Below, piece after piece: positions 23,697 to 33,320 of a DNA stretch of 64,000 nucleotides (the first letter of the stretch is position 1; each line of letters opens with the position of its first letter). Source of the stretch: Tenacibaculum discolor. GTDB taxonomy: Bacteria; Bacteroidota; Bacteroidia; Flavobacteriales; Flavobacteriaceae. Both the position numbers and the translations under genes were made by a program. The DNA lies in contig NZ_RCCS01000008.1 in assembly GCF_003664185.1 (NCBI RefSeq), positions 62,001-126,000 of the forward strand, read 5' to 3'. The notes under the pieces were generated by a model. It worked only from the letters and a program-made list of their open reading frames with translations, did no database searches and was not told the DNA's origin.

Positions 23697-24503
23697 CTAG
23701 TGAAGATATTGACGTGTGTTTTGTCTTATCATTTTTCGATATTCTACCAATTCTGGAAATTGATAAAAGAAGTTTATTTTTTTATGTGCTATAGTTCTAG
23801 GCTTCTTTATTTTAGGTCTTAACACAAAAGCTGTCCAGCTTTCAACAATATCTTCTTCTGGACTTTCAGCAGCGTAATCTGTAAGGAACTCTGTTCTATT
23901 ATTTAAGTATAAGTCATATAGTTTTTCTACACAGTTTGCTTCTGTATAACAATATTTTCGTTGAATAACATCCCAACGATTTAATAATGCTCCTTTCCAA
24001 AATATGTTAACAAACCTATTGATGTAACTATCTTTATAAGCTTCTCCTTCAAGAGTTAAATATAACTCTCCTTCTTCTTGTTGCCTTTTGTTTGTTGGCC
24101 TTATCTGAGTTCTATTTAATGTTAATAAATGCCCAAACTCGTGTACTAAAGTATATACTGACTCATGAAGTCTTCTCTTATCCTTAGTTTCAAAATTAAC
24201 ATCTCTAATATCAATTTCTAACTGCCATTTATCATTTTTTGAACTCAATGCTACTAAAGCTCCTGTTTTTTCATCTACCCCATCCGTCATTAAAACAATA
24301 CGCTTTATATATTTTTGGGTGAGCTCTTTCGGGAAAATCCTATTAAATTCACCCCAATAATAAGCAGCTAAATCATCACTTACCGACTGATTTTTAACTA
24401 TTTTACTACCATTCACATTCCACACCCCTATTCTTTCACTATTTGTAGATTGAGAAAAGGCTGAAAAAAAGAAAAATAGAAAAATAATATTTAATTTCAT
24501 CAT
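23697..24503 (-). CDS. Secreted zincin-type putative metallopeptidase
   Basis: 268 residues with a signal peptide (1-17). The zinc-binding HEFGHLLTLN motif lies at about 120-130, preceded by YTLV as in other zincins; a third ligand is not obvious by eye. A C-terminal region has DIVESWTAFVL, which may be the glutamate-containing third-ligand helix. Substrate unknown. It overlaps no gene but is four bases from HMG-CoA lyase, so it is probably co-transcribed with it. Confidence 0.75.
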   Translation of the reverse strand: MMKLNIIFLFFFFSAFSQSTNSERIGVWNVNGSKIVKNQSVSDDLAAYYWGEFNRIFPKELTQKYIKRIVLMTDGVDEKTGALVALSSKNDKWQLEIDIRDVNFETKDKRRLHESVYTLVHEFGHLLTLNRTQIRPTNKRQQEEGELYLTLEGEAYKDSYINRFVNIFWKGALLNRWDVIQRKYCYTEANCVEKLYDLYLNNRTEFLTDYAAESPEEDIVESWTAFVLRPKIKKPRTIAHKKINFFYQFPELVEYRKMIRQNTRQYLH

Positions 24504-24506
24504 CTT

Positions 24507-25364
24507 TTAAAAAACTTCTAGTGCTTTATTATAAGCACTTTCAAAACTCATTGGTTTAATATTAGTTGCTACTTTATTTGCTGTAAAATAAGACAATAAC
24601 TTTTCAGTTGGCATATTACCTGTTAACTCATCTTTAGCCATTGGACAACCTCCATACCCTTTAATAGCTCCATCAAAACGTCGGCAACCTGCTTTAAAAG
24701 CACTGTCAACTTTTTCATGCCATTTAGTTGGTGTTGTATGTAAATGAGCTCCAAATTCTATTTGAGGATAACTAGGTATTAAATTTGAAAATAAGTAGTC
24801 TATATCTTCAGGTGTTGAGCTCCCAATTGTGTCTGACAAAGATAAGATTTTAACACCAAACGACGAAAGTTTTTCTGTCCATTCTCCTACTATTTCAACA
24901 CTCCATGGATCTCCATAAGGATTTCCAAACCCCATTGATAAATAAGCTACTACCTCTTTATTGGTTCGATTTGCAATGGCTAATACCTCTTTTAAAGTAT
25001 CAATAGATTGGTCTATTGTTTTGTGTGTATTACGCATTTGAAAATTCTCTGATATCGAAAAGGGATATCCTAAATAATCAATTTCCTCAAATTGTGACGC
25101 ATCATTTGCTCCTCGCACATTTGCTACAATTGCTAATAGTTTACTTTTAGTAGTAGATAAATCTAAATTCGATAAAACTTCAGCTGTATCTTTCATTTGG
25201 GGAATTGCCTTTGGCGACACAAAACTTCCAAAATCAATTGTATCAAATCCCACTTTCAACAGTGAATTGATGTATTTTGCCTTTGTCTCTGTGGGTATAA
25301 AATGGCTTTTAATTCCTTGCATTGCATCCCTTGGACATTCAATAATTTTAACACTGTTAACCAT
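24507..25364 (-). CDS. Hydroxymethylglutaryl-CoA lyase
   Basis: 285 residues; splits HMG-CoA into acetyl-CoA and acetoacetate at the end of leucine degradation. DRE-TIM barrel: IIECPRDAMQG starts the barrel (the usual EVGPRDGLQ is modified to ECPRDAMQG), FGSFVSPKAIPQM is the signature, GAHLHTTP supplies metal ligands, and GCRRFDGAIKGYGGCPMA carries the catalytic Cys loop. The motif set fits HMG-CoA lyase better than other members of the DRE-TIM family. Confidence 0.88.
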   Translation of the reverse strand: MVNSVKIIECPRDAMQGIKSHFIPTETKAKYINSLLKVGFDTIDFGSFVSPKAIPQMKDTAEVLSNLDLSTTKSKLLAIVANVRGANDASQFEEIDYLGYPFSISENFQMRNTHKTIDQSIDTLKEVLAIANRTNKEVVAYLSMGFGNPYGDPWSVEIVGEWTEKLSSFGVKILSLSDTIGSSTPEDIDYLFSNLIPSYPQIEFGAHLHTTPTKWHEKVDSAFKAGCRRFDGAIKGYGGCPMAKDELTGNMPTEKLLSYFTANKVATNIKPMSFESAYNKALEVF

Positions 25365-25567
25365 TGTGTCAAATATACATATTTTGATTCATTTTTTCAC
25401 CTAGCTTTACCTGTCTCTATTCGCCCTTTATAAAACACCACCCAATTAATTAATTATCAATAAAATACAAAGAAACAGAAATAAAAACTTGAAAGTTTTT
25501 TTTATTTTTTTTATTTTTTTTTCTGCAAACTGTCACAATTTAAAAGTTAATTTGTCTCTAGTATAGA

Positions 25568-26143
25568 ATGATTTCATTGGAGTCGCAACAAACACATATC
25601 AACCAACTAATCGAGCGCTGTAAAAAGAACGATAATTCTGCACAAATGCAGGTTTATCAGAGCTATTACAAAGCTATGTATAACACGTCGTATCGTATTT
25701 TAAAAGACGAGTTCGAAGCAGAAGATTTAATTCAAGAAGCATTTTTAACTGCTTTTACGAAATTAGATACTTTTAAAGGTGAAGTTACTTTTGGTGCGTG
25801 GTTAAAAAGAATTGTAATTAATAAAAGTTTAACCCAGTTAAAAAAAGTTACTAGATATGATGAAGTAAGGATGGATGTGATTCCTAGCTATGAAGTTGAA
25901 GATATAGAAATAGATTATAGCTCACTTGAAGTTAAAAGAGTTATAAACTGTTTACAGAGCTTAAAGGATAATTACAGAATTGTATTGACTTTAAACCTAA
26001 TTGAAGGCTATGATTATGAGGAAATCGCTCAAATACTAAACTATACTAATGAAAATGTACGTACAACGGTATCTAGAGCAAAAAAGAAGTTAAAACAAGT
26101 ATTAGCAAGTAATACTAATAAAACAGAAGTATATGGAGGATAA
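25568..26143 (+). CDS. ECF-type sigma factor
   Basis: 191 residues. Region 2 is YKAMYNTSYRIL with AEDLIQEAFLTAF and region 4 is LNLIEGYDYEEIAQIL with NVRTTVSRAKKKLKQ, as in Bacteroidota ECF sigma-70 factors. It heads an operon with an anti-sigma-like membrane protein and two beta-helix surface proteins; its stop codon overlaps the next start by 11 bases. Probably autoregulated by the membrane protein downstream. Confidence 0.92.
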   Translation: MISLESQQTHINQLIERCKKNDNSAQMQVYQSYYKAMYNTSYRILKDEFEAEDLIQEAFLTAFTKLDTFKGEVTFGAWLKRIVINKSLTQLKKVTRYDEVRMDVIPSYEVEDIEIDYSSLEVKRVINCLQSLKDNYRIVLTLNLIEGYDYEEIAQILNYTNENVRTTVSRAKKKLKQVLASNTNKTEVYGG

Positions 26144-26663
26144 ACTGCATCAATTTTTCAAAGAAAATGACTTTGATGTTTTTGAGCCTCATCAAGGGCA
26201 TTTAAATCGCTTTCAACGAAAACTAGAAACACCGAAAAGATCTAAAAAACCATCTTATTTTTGGATGAGTATTGCAGCATCTGTGGTATTAGTTTTAGGT
26301 TTTTATCTAGGTAGTTACCAGCAAAAAAACACCTACGATTTAGCTGACATTTCGCCTAAAATGGCTGAAGCTCAAAACTTTTTTGTAACAACTATAAATC
26401 AAGAATTAAAAGAGGTTGAACAATATAGAAATTTAGAAACTGAAACGGTTATTGAAGATTCTTTAAACGAAATTGAAGAACTAGAGGACCAATATAAAAC
26501 CCTTGTAAAAGAATTATCTAAAAGAGAAAACAAGCATCAAATTATCAGAGAAATGATACAAAATTATCAACAAAGATTAGATGTGTTAGAAAAGCTTCTT
26601 TTACGATTAGAATTACAACAAAACCCCGCTAAAATAGAAATATTAGAAGATGAAATTATATAA
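26133..26663 (+). CDS. Anti-sigma-factor-like membrane protein
   Basis: 176 residues. A cytoplasmic N-terminus (FFKENDFDVFEPHQGHLNRF), one membrane segment (about 46-63, FWMSIAASVVLVLGFYLG) and a periplasmic coiled coil to the end. It lacks a zinc HxxxCxxC motif. The overlap with the sigma gene and topology support sigma-factor inhibition; this is inference. A conserved Glu-rich tail overlaps the next gene by 14 bases. Confidence 0.8.
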   Translation: MEDKLHQFFKENDFDVFEPHQGHLNRFQRKLETPKRSKKPSYFWMSIAASVVLVLGFYLGSYQQKNTYDLADISPKMAEAQNFFVTTINQELKEVEQYRNLETETVIEDSLNEIEELEDQYKTLVKELSKRENKHQIIREMIQNYQQRLDVLEKLLLRLELQQNPAKIEILEDEII

Positions 26664-27720
26664 ATTATTTTTCCTACTACTATTCATTCCTACTCTTTTA
26701 GTAGCGAATGATAAAAAACACGAAAAAAGCAAAAACATACGTAAAACTTTTGCTGTTAACAAAAACGCTACCTTATATATTAACAATAAATATGGTAATG
26801 TAAACGTGACTACTTGGAACGAAAACAGAATAGAGATTAATGTAAAAATAACTGTAAAAGGTAATGATTTGTCTAACGTTGAACGTAAATTAAAGGCGAT
26901 TGATGTTCGATTTGAGTCTACTCCTAGTTTAGTAGAAGCTAGAACTATTATTGAAAAAACAAAATCTAGCTGGTCTTGGTGGGGTAGCAATAACACAAAC
27001 TATAAGATTAATTACTTTGTTAAAATGCCAGTTACCAATAATGCCGATTTAAACAATAAGTACGGAAATATTGAATTAGACAAACTAGAAGGTAAATCCA
27101 ATATTAATTGTGATTATGGTAAAATACAAATTGACCAATTACTAAATGAAACTAATAACATTAATTTAGATTACTGTGGTACTTCTGAAATTAATTTTAT
27201 GAAATCAGGAAACCTAAGTGTTGATTACTCTAAACTAACTATTATAAAGTCAGAAAACTTAAAAGTAAATGCCGACTATTCTACCATGAAAATAGGTACA
27301 GCAAACAATGTTGACTTTAATAGTGATTACGGAAGTATTTCTGTAGATGATGCCTCAAATATTAATGGTAATTCTGATTATGCTAGTATAAAAATTGGAA
27401 CTCTTAGAAAAAACTTAAAAATTGATACTGATTATGGTGGTGTCAGAGTTAGAAATATTGAAAAAGGTTTTGAAAGCATTGTTATTGATGGAAGTTATGC
27501 CGGTATTAAACTTGGTACTAGTAGCAACAACAACTTTAATTTTACTATTGATCTAGGTTATGCCGGATTTGGATATCCTGATAACCATGTAAAAATGTTT
27601 AAAAGCATTAGTAAATCTTCTAAAAAATATTACGAAGGAACTTTTGGTAAAGACAACTCTAACTCTTCTATTACTATAAAATCTAGATACGGAGGCGTTT
27701 CTTTAAAATTAAATGATTAA
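26650..27720 (+). CDS. Secreted beta-helix protein, DUF4097-like
   Basis: 356 residues with a signal peptide (1-19). The body is a run of about ten short repeats around a DYG/DYS/DYA turn, for example NCDYGKIQI, VDYSKLTI, ADYSTMKI, SDYGSISV and TDYGGVRV, spaced about 20 residues, which predicts a right-handed beta-helix. It follows the anti-sigma gene with a 14-base overlap and is co-expressed with the DUF2807 protein. A periplasmic or surface role is inferred. Confidence 0.78.
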   Translation: MKLYKLFFLLLFIPTLLVANDKKHEKSKNIRKTFAVNKNATLYINNKYGNVNVTTWNENRIEINVKITVKGNDLSNVERKLKAIDVRFESTPSLVEARTIIEKTKSSWSWWGSNNTNYKINYFVKMPVTNNADLNNKYGNIELDKLEGKSNINCDYGKIQIDQLLNETNNINLDYCGTSEINFMKSGNLSVDYSKLTIIKSENLKVNADYSTMKIGTANNVDFNSDYGSISVDDASNINGNSDYASIKIGTLRKNLKIDTDYGGVRVRNIEKGFESIVIDGSYAGIKLGTSSNNNFNFTIDLGYAGFGYPDNHVKMFKSISKSSKKYYEGTFGKDNSNSSITIKSRYGGVSLKLND

Positions 27721-27745
27721 CCAACAACTTACAAATTATACTACA

Positions 27746-28474
27746 ATGAAAAAATTAGCGATCTTATTATTAACACTTTCTTTTAGCTTTCAAACACAAG
27801 CACAAAGCTGGTGGAGTTCTAAAAAAGTTAAAGGTAACGGAAAAGTTATCACAGAAACTAGAAAGGTTAGTTCTTTTAATAAAGTGAACGTTGGAGGTTC
27901 CTTTGATGTTTATTTAATAGACGGAACTGAAGGTAAAATAACTTTAGAAGGAGAAGAAAACATTTTAAAATATATTGAAACAGAGGTAAAAAAAGGAAAG
28001 TTAAATATTAACTTTAAAGAAAACACCAATATTAAAACCACTAAAAAGTTAATAGTTACTGTTCCTTTTGAAAATATTGAATCGGTTGCTTTAGGAGGTT
28101 CAGGAAATGTAATTGCAAAAAAACGTATTAAAGCTGATGAGGCATCTTTTGCTTTAGGAGGTTCAGGAAATATTGTTGCTAGTGTTGACGCTAATACTGT
28201 TAAAGCATCTATAGGTGGTTCTGGAAATATTAGACTTAAAGGAAAAACTGATAACTTAAAATGTGCTATTGGTGGTTCTGGAAACGTAAAAGGCTACGAT
28301 TTAAAAACCAATTCTTTAAAAGCTAGCATTGCTGGTTCTGGTGATGTGTTAGCTACTGTTAGTAATAAAATAAAAGCTACAGTAGTGGGTTCTGGAAGTG
28401 TATATTACAAAGGAAATCCTTCACAAATAGACAGCAATTCTTTAGGTTCTGGAGACGTTATTGACAGAAACTAA
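27746..28474 (+). CDS. DUF2807 (head GIN domain) secreted protein
   Basis: 243 residues from ATG 27746, chosen because it opens a signal peptide (MKKLAILLLTLSFSFQTQA); the frame extends to an ATG at 27713 that would disrupt it. The domain carries repeated GGSGN turns (LGGSGNVIAK, LGGSGNIVAS, IGGSGNIRLK, IGGSGNVKG), diagnostic of DUF2807, a beta-helix cap family linked to ECF operons in Bacteroidota. Last gene of the sigma operon; terminator at 28496-28524. Confidence 0.85.
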   Translation: MKKLAILLLTLSFSFQTQAQSWWSSKKVKGNGKVITETRKVSSFNKVNVGGSFDVYLIDGTEGKITLEGEENILKYIETEVKKGKLNINFKENTNIKTTKKLIVTVPFENIESVALGGSGNVIAKKRIKADEASFALGGSGNIVASVDANTVKASIGGSGNIRLKGKTDNLKCAIGGSGNVKGYDLKTNSLKASIAGSGDVLATVSNKIKATVVGSGSVYYKGNPSQIDSNSLGSGDVIDRN

Positions 28475-28495
28475 ACTTAAATAACTAAATAAAAA

Positions 28496-28524
28496 AAAAC
28501 CGCTGTATGTTTACAGCGGTTTTT
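28496..28524. terminator. Bidirectional terminator between the sigma operon and valS
   Basis: AAAACCGCTGTA and TACAGCGGTTTT pair over a 5-base loop, with A- and T-runs on each side. It serves the convergent DUF2807 and valS genes. Confidence 0.85.
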
Positions 28525-28541
28525 ATTTAAATTTATTTTCT

Positions 28542-31181
28542 TTATTGTAACGAAGCTAAACTCGCTTTAATTGTTTCAATTTTGGCTAATGTATCTGATT
28601 CTTTTTTACGTTCTAAAGTAATTACTTTTTCTGGTGCATTACTTACAAAACGCTCGTTAGATAACTTCTTTTGAATCCCTGTTAAGAATCCTTCTGCTCT
28701 TTTTAACTCTGCATTTAGCTTAGTTATTTCTGCTTCAACATCAATGGTATCTAACGAAATTGGAACAAAATATTCATTTGATTTCACACGGAAAGATGCT
28801 GCTCCATCTACTTTATCAGTAACATAGTTTATTTCTGAAGCATTGGTTAACTTTTGAATTACTACATCAAACTCTTTGGTAAAGTTTTCATTATTTACCA
28901 CTGATAGTTCAATAGCATCTTTAAACGAAATATTTTTATTTTTTCTAATCGTTCTTATTCCTGAAACTACGCCCGTAGCAAACTCAAAATTTGCAATTAA
29001 TTCTTCATTTGTTTCTCCAACCGTTGGGTATTTAGCAATAATTAAAGCATCATCTGGAGTTCTTTCAGTAATATGTTGCCAAATTTCCTCTGTTAAGAAA
29101 GGCATAAATGGATGCAATACTTTTAAGTTATTCTCTAATACTTCTATTACAGCTTTATATGTTTTTGCATCAATCGGTTGTTGGTATCCTGGTTTTACAA
29201 TTTCTAATAACCATGATGAAAAATCATCAGTAATTAACTTATAAATTGCCATTAACGCATCTGATAAACGATACTTACTAAAGTGATCTTCTATTTCTAA
29301 CAACACTTTATTAAACTTAGCTTCATACCAAGCTAATCCTATTTTAGCTGTCTCTGGTTGCGCTAAACTTTCATCTATCTCCCAACCTTTAATTAAACGG
29401 AAGGTATTCCAAATTTTATTTGCAAACCCTTTTCCTTGTTGACATAAATCTTCATCAAACAATAAATCGTTTCCAGCCGCTGCACTTAATAACAGCCCTA
29501 CACGAACTCCGTCAGCTCCAAAATCTTCAATTAGCTTTAAAGCATCTGGTGAGTTCCCTAAGGATTTACTCATTTTTCTACGTTGTTTGTCACGCACTAA
29601 CCCTGTTAGATATACGTTTTCAAACGGACGTTCATCTTTATACTCATATCCAGCAATAATCATACGTGCTACCCAGAAGAATAAAATATCTGGTCCGGTA
29701 ACTAAATCGTTGGTTGGGTAATAATACTTGATTTCTTCATTCTCAGGATTACGGATTCCGTCGAAAACTGACATTGGCCATAACCAAGAAGAGAACCATG
29801 TATCTAATGCATCTGGATCTTGTTTTAAGTCAGAAGCAGTTAATGATGTATTTCCTGTTTTTTCTTGAGCTAGTTTTACAGCATCTTCAATATTTTCAGC
29901 TACTACAAAGTCTTCTTTTCCGTCTCCAAAGTAGAAAGCAGGAATTTGTTGCCCCCACCATAACTGACGAGAAATATTCCAATCACGAATATTTTCCATC
30001 CAGTGACGATATGTATTTTCAAACTTTTTAGGGAATAACTTCACCTCTCTATCTTCACCTAAAACAGCTTCAATAGCTGGCTTTACTAGCTCTTCCATTT
30101 TTAAGAACCATTGATCTGACAATCTTGGTTCAATCACTGCTTTAGTTCTCTCAGAAGTACCTACTTTATTGGTATGAACTTCAGTTTTTACTAAAAACCC
30201 TTTTTCTTCTAATTCTTTGGTAATTTCTTTACGAACTACAAAACGATCTTTCCCTTCATAATGTAAACCAAAAGAATTTAAACTAGCATCTTCATTAAAG
30301 ATATCTATTACCTCTAAGTTGTGCTTATCTCCTAAAGCTTTATCATTTTCATCGTGTGCAGGAGTTACTTTTAAACACCCTGTACCAAATTCAACATCTA
30401 CATATTCATCTTCAATAATTGGGATTTCTCTATTACATAGAGGAACAATAGCTTTCTTACCTTTTAAATGAGTAAAACGCTCATCATTAGGATTTATACA
30501 GATAGCAGTATCACCTAAAATAGTTTCAGGACGTGTTGTTGCTATAATTACTTTTTCATCAGAATCAACGATATCATATTGTAAGTAATATAAGTTCCCT
30601 TGGTGCTCTTCATAAATAACTTCTTCATCAGAAAGTGTAGTTTTAGCCTCTGGATCCCAGTTTACCATACGATATCCTCGATAGATGTAACCTTTATTAT
30701 ATAAGTCTACAAATACTTTTATTACTGATTCTGATAAAGCAGGATCCATGGTAAAAGCAGTACGTTCCCAATCACAAGAAGCTCCTAACTTTTTTAATTG
30801 ATCTAAGATAATACCACCGTATTCGTTTTTCCATTCCCAAGCATGTGCTAAAAACTCTTCACGTGTTAAATCATTTTTATCAATACCTTGTTCTTTTAAC
30901 TTCGCTACTACTTTCGCTTCTGTAGCAATTGAAGCATGATCGGTACCTGGAACCCAACATGCATTTTTTCCTTGCAAACGGGCACGACGAATTAACACAT
31001 CTTGAATAGTATTATTTAACATATGTCCCATATGCAATACTCCTGTAACGTTTGGCGGCGGTATAACAATTGTATAGGGTTCGCGTTCATCTACTTCTGA
31101 ATGAAAGTAATTGTGCTTCATCCAGTAATCGTACCATTTTCCTTCTACTTCTTTAGAATTATATTTTGATGGAATATTCAT
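28542..31181 (-). CDS. valS: Valyl-tRNA synthetase
   Basis: 879 residues, the normal length. HIGH motif: [14 protein letters not shown] near residue 40; KMSKS motif: [15 protein letters not shown] near residue 525; [10 protein letters not shown] and the editing insert with [12 protein letters not shown] are also visible. The C-terminal coiled coil ([21 protein letters not shown]) matches the tRNA-binding arm. Charges tRNA-Val with valine. Cytoplasmic; monocistronic, ending at the 28496-28524 terminator. Confidence 0.98.
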   Translation of the reverse strand: MNIPSKYNSKEVEGKWYDYWMKHNYFHSEVDEREPYTIVIPPPNVTGVLHMGHMLNNTIQDVLIRRARLQGKNACWVPGTDHASIATEAKVVAKLKEQGIDKNDLTREEFLAHAWEWKNEYGGIILDQLKKLGASCDWERTAFTMDPALSESVIKVFVDLYNKGYIYRGYRMVNWDPEAKTTLSDEEVIYEEHQGNLYYLQYDIVDSDEKVIIATTRPETILGDTAICINPNDERFTHLKGKKAIVPLCNREIPIIEDEYVDVEFGTGCLKVTPAHDENDKALGDKHNLEVIDIFNEDASLNSFGLHYEGKDRFVVRKEITKELEEKGFLVKTEVHTNKVGTSERTKAVIEPRLSDQWFLKMEELVKPAIEAVLGEDREVKLFPKKFENTYRHWMENIRDWNISRQLWWGQQIPAFYFGDGKEDFVVAENIEDAVKLAQEKTGNTSLTASDLKQDPDALDTWFSSWLWPMSVFDGIRNPENEEIKYYYPTNDLVTGPDILFFWVARMIIAGYEYKDERPFENVYLTGLVRDKQRRKMSKSLGNSPDALKLIEDFGADGVRVGLLLSAAAGNDLLFDEDLCQQGKGFANKIWNTFRLIKGWEIDESLAQPETAKIGLAWYEAKFNKVLLEIEDHFSKYRLSDALMAIYKLITDDFSSWLLEIVKPGYQQPIDAKTYKAVIEVLENNLKVLHPFMPFLTEEIWQHITERTPDDALIIAKYPTVGETNEELIANFEFATGVVSGIRTIRKNKNISFKDAIELSVVNNENFTKEFDVVIQKLTNASEINYVTDKVDGAASFRVKSNEYFVPISLDTIDVEAEITKLNAELKRAEGFLTGIQKKLSNERFVSNAPEKVITLERKKESDTLAKIETIKASLASLQ

Positions 31182-31368
31182 ATGTTATGTGTATCTTTAT
31201 GGTTAATAATTTAACATTTTTTAACCTTTGGCATTGTTTTTGAAATTCGATTAGCAAAAATACAACTATCTATGAGGTACAGAAAATTAGAGGTTGTTTT
31301 TTTAGAACTTAAAGAAATAATACTAAATTTGTAGCGGTTAATACCCTAAAAAATTAATTTTTAACATT

Positions 31369-31773
31369 ATGAGAACAATTTTATCATTTATCGCTGTTTG
31401 CTTTATCACCTTAACAGTAAGCGCTCAAGAATTTAAATTTGAAACTGAAACTATTGACTATGGAAAGATAGCTCATGGGTCTGAAGGAAAACGCGTATTT
31501 GAATTCACAAACATTGGAGATGCTCCTATTATTATAAAGGATATCGTTTCTCCTTGTGGATGTACAGTACCTACTAAACCTGAAGAGCCAATTATGCCTG
31601 GTAAAAAAGGACAAATTGAAGTTTCTTATGACACTAAAAGATTAGGAGGTTTCTCTAAAACTTTAACTGTTATTTCAAATGCTAAAAACAAAAGAAAAAG
31701 AGTTAAAATTAAAGGATTCATTGTAAAAGATGCTACACCTGCTAAAGAGAAAAGCACAGTAAGCGATAGCTAA
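31369..31773 (+). CDS. DUF1573 secreted protein
   Basis: 134 residues. Signal peptide (1-19, ending SAQ) and a DUF1573 domain: FDYGKIAHGSEGKRVFEFTNIGD is close to the family start and SPCGCTVPTKPEEPIMPGKKG contains its Cys-Gly-Cys motif. The fold is an Ig-like domain of periplasmic proteins; function not established. A TAAATTTG -7 box lies at 31324-31331. Single gene, ended by the hairpin at 31791-31825. Confidence 0.88.
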   Translation: MRTILSFIAVCFITLTVSAQEFKFETETIDYGKIAHGSEGKRVFEFTNIGDAPIIIKDIVSPCGCTVPTKPEEPIMPGKKGQIEVSYDTKRLGGFSKTLTVISNAKNKRKRVKIKGFIVKDATPAKEKSTVSDS

Positions 31774-31790
31774 GAACTTTTTACACATAT

Positions 31791-31825
31791 AAAAAAAATC
31801 TCAACCCAGGTTGAGATTTTTTTTA
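31791..31825. terminator. Terminator between DUF1573 and PDZ-protease genes
   Basis: AAAAAATCTCAACC pairs with GGTTGAGATTTTTT around CA, with flanking A- and T-runs; it ends both convergent genes. Confidence 0.85.
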
Positions 31826-33163
31826 TATCCTTTGTTCAAGTTTAAACATAAACTTAAGCCTAACTCCTCCCCTTTCTACCTCTATTCTTATTTTTTTCCC
31901 TGGTTTTGTATGAAACATATCTATGATTTCATTTAAATGATATTCATGAGCTGCCTTTCCATTAATTCTCTTTATTACATCTCCTACCTGTAGACCAGCT
32001 TTAAAAGCAGGTGAACTTTCTACTACCTTATCTATTTTATACTTAGGCTTAAAACGATAAAAGAAAGTACTAACTAAAGAAATTACATTACTCTTTTGTG
32101 TTTGATTATCTGAACCATAAGCATCTTCAAACTTAGTCGCTCCTTTTTCTTTTATTAACTCTTGTCCGTCATATACTATATGTAAGCCACTCATATTGTA
32201 ATAAAATCCTTTATTTAATGAAGCGTTCTTTTTTAGCACAATTCTTTTATTCGGGTAATCAAGCCACACCTTAAAACGTTTTAAAATTCCTCCGCCAATA
32301 CTACCATTTCTTTCTTTAAACTGTCTAGCATTAAAAGTTGATGAAGAATCTAAAAAAGAGACTGTGGGTTCTATTACTTTAAACTTCCCTATAGAAATTT
32401 TTGGAACTCTACTTCTGTTCCCATAAATAGTACCACTAAAACCTTCTCCAATTATATCTTTAAAAAATTTTTTAGGCGTTTTTAATTCTTCTTTTGTTCC
32501 TTCAAACAACCAAACAGCATCACTACCGCCTGTATCAATCAATAATTTTACTGGTAACGTTGTATTAGCTACTGTATCAACCTGTACGTTAACATCTATA
32601 TAAGGTTTATTTCTATAAAATTGTAATGGAAAACTTTCACACCTATTACATACATTTAGATCATATGTTTTAGGGTTGTAAAAATCAATTCGTTTATTAA
32701 CATAGTTAATCTTAACTATAACGTCTTTTAATAAATCATACCCTATGATCCCATGAATGGTTGTCCCCATTTTAGCAGAAATATCAAATGCATCTTTCAA
32801 AATAACATATAGACCTTGATTAGAACTAGCAATGTTTTTAATTCTAAATTTATTGCCTCTAGAAAATAAAGCCTCTACTGGCTCACCACTACCTAAACCT
32901 CTTATAAACACCTTTTTTACATTATTTAAACCTACACTGTCTTTAGATGTTAAATTGAATAAGATTGTTTTATTCACTCCTGTATCCAAAATAAATGATA
33001 GCTGATGTCCGTTAATTTCTAAGGGAATGACTACTAAATTATTAATTAATTGAAATCTTAAAGACTGTTTATCAGTTTCTTCCCCTAAAAACTGAAAATT
33101 TTGTTGAGTAAAGGCAGATACGCTAAAAAAAAGCGCAAAAAAGCATAGTAATAATCTATTCAA
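31823..33163 (-). CDS. Secreted aspartyl protease with PDZ domain
   Basis: 446 residues. A signal peptide (1-19) is followed by two retropepsin-like halves: SFILDTGVNKTIL (about 60) and KLLIDTGGSDAVWL (about 210) each carry the D-T-G of an active site. A C-terminal PDZ domain (about 370-440) has GLQVGDVIKRINGKAA. This PDZ-aspartyl arrangement is common in Bacteroidota periplasmic proteins. Stop lies inside the terminator hairpin. Substrate unknown. Confidence 0.88.
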   Translation of the reverse strand: MNRLLLCFFALFFSVSAFTQQNFQFLGEETDKQSLRFQLINNLVVIPLEINGHQLSFILDTGVNKTILFNLTSKDSVGLNNVKKVFIRGLGSGEPVEALFSRGNKFRIKNIASSNQGLYVILKDAFDISAKMGTTIHGIIGYDLLKDVIVKINYVNKRIDFYNPKTYDLNVCNRCESFPLQFYRNKPYIDVNVQVDTVANTTLPVKLLIDTGGSDAVWLFEGTKEELKTPKKFFKDIIGEGFSGTIYGNRSRVPKISIGKFKVIEPTVSFLDSSSTFNARQFKERNGSIGGGILKRFKVWLDYPNKRIVLKKNASLNKGFYYNMSGLHIVYDGQELIKEKGATKFEDAYGSDNQTQKSNVISLVSTFFYRFKPKYKIDKVVESSPAFKAGLQVGDVIKRINGKAAHEYHLNEIIDMFHTKPGKKIRIEVERGGVRLKFMFKLEQRI

Positions 33164-33320
33164 AAGAACTTATTTTATGGTTATACTCTTAAAGATACAA
33201 TCTTCATTTTATAAATTCTGATTTTTATGATTTTTTTAACCGTTTTTTTTCCAATAAACATTCTGATACTCTCAAATATATTTCGCAATTTTGCTTTTCA
33301 AACAACTAATTTATATTAAA

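Noticed and set aside
25490..25530. T-rich tract before the ECF sigma gene as a regulatory element
   Set aside because: It is a homopolymer-rich AT stretch without dyad or match to a known box; a base-composition effect is likely.
28070..28460. Direct DNA repeats encoding GGSGN
   Set aside because: They are the protein-level repeats of the DUF2807 beta-helix; DNA identity is not higher than expected from the shared codons.
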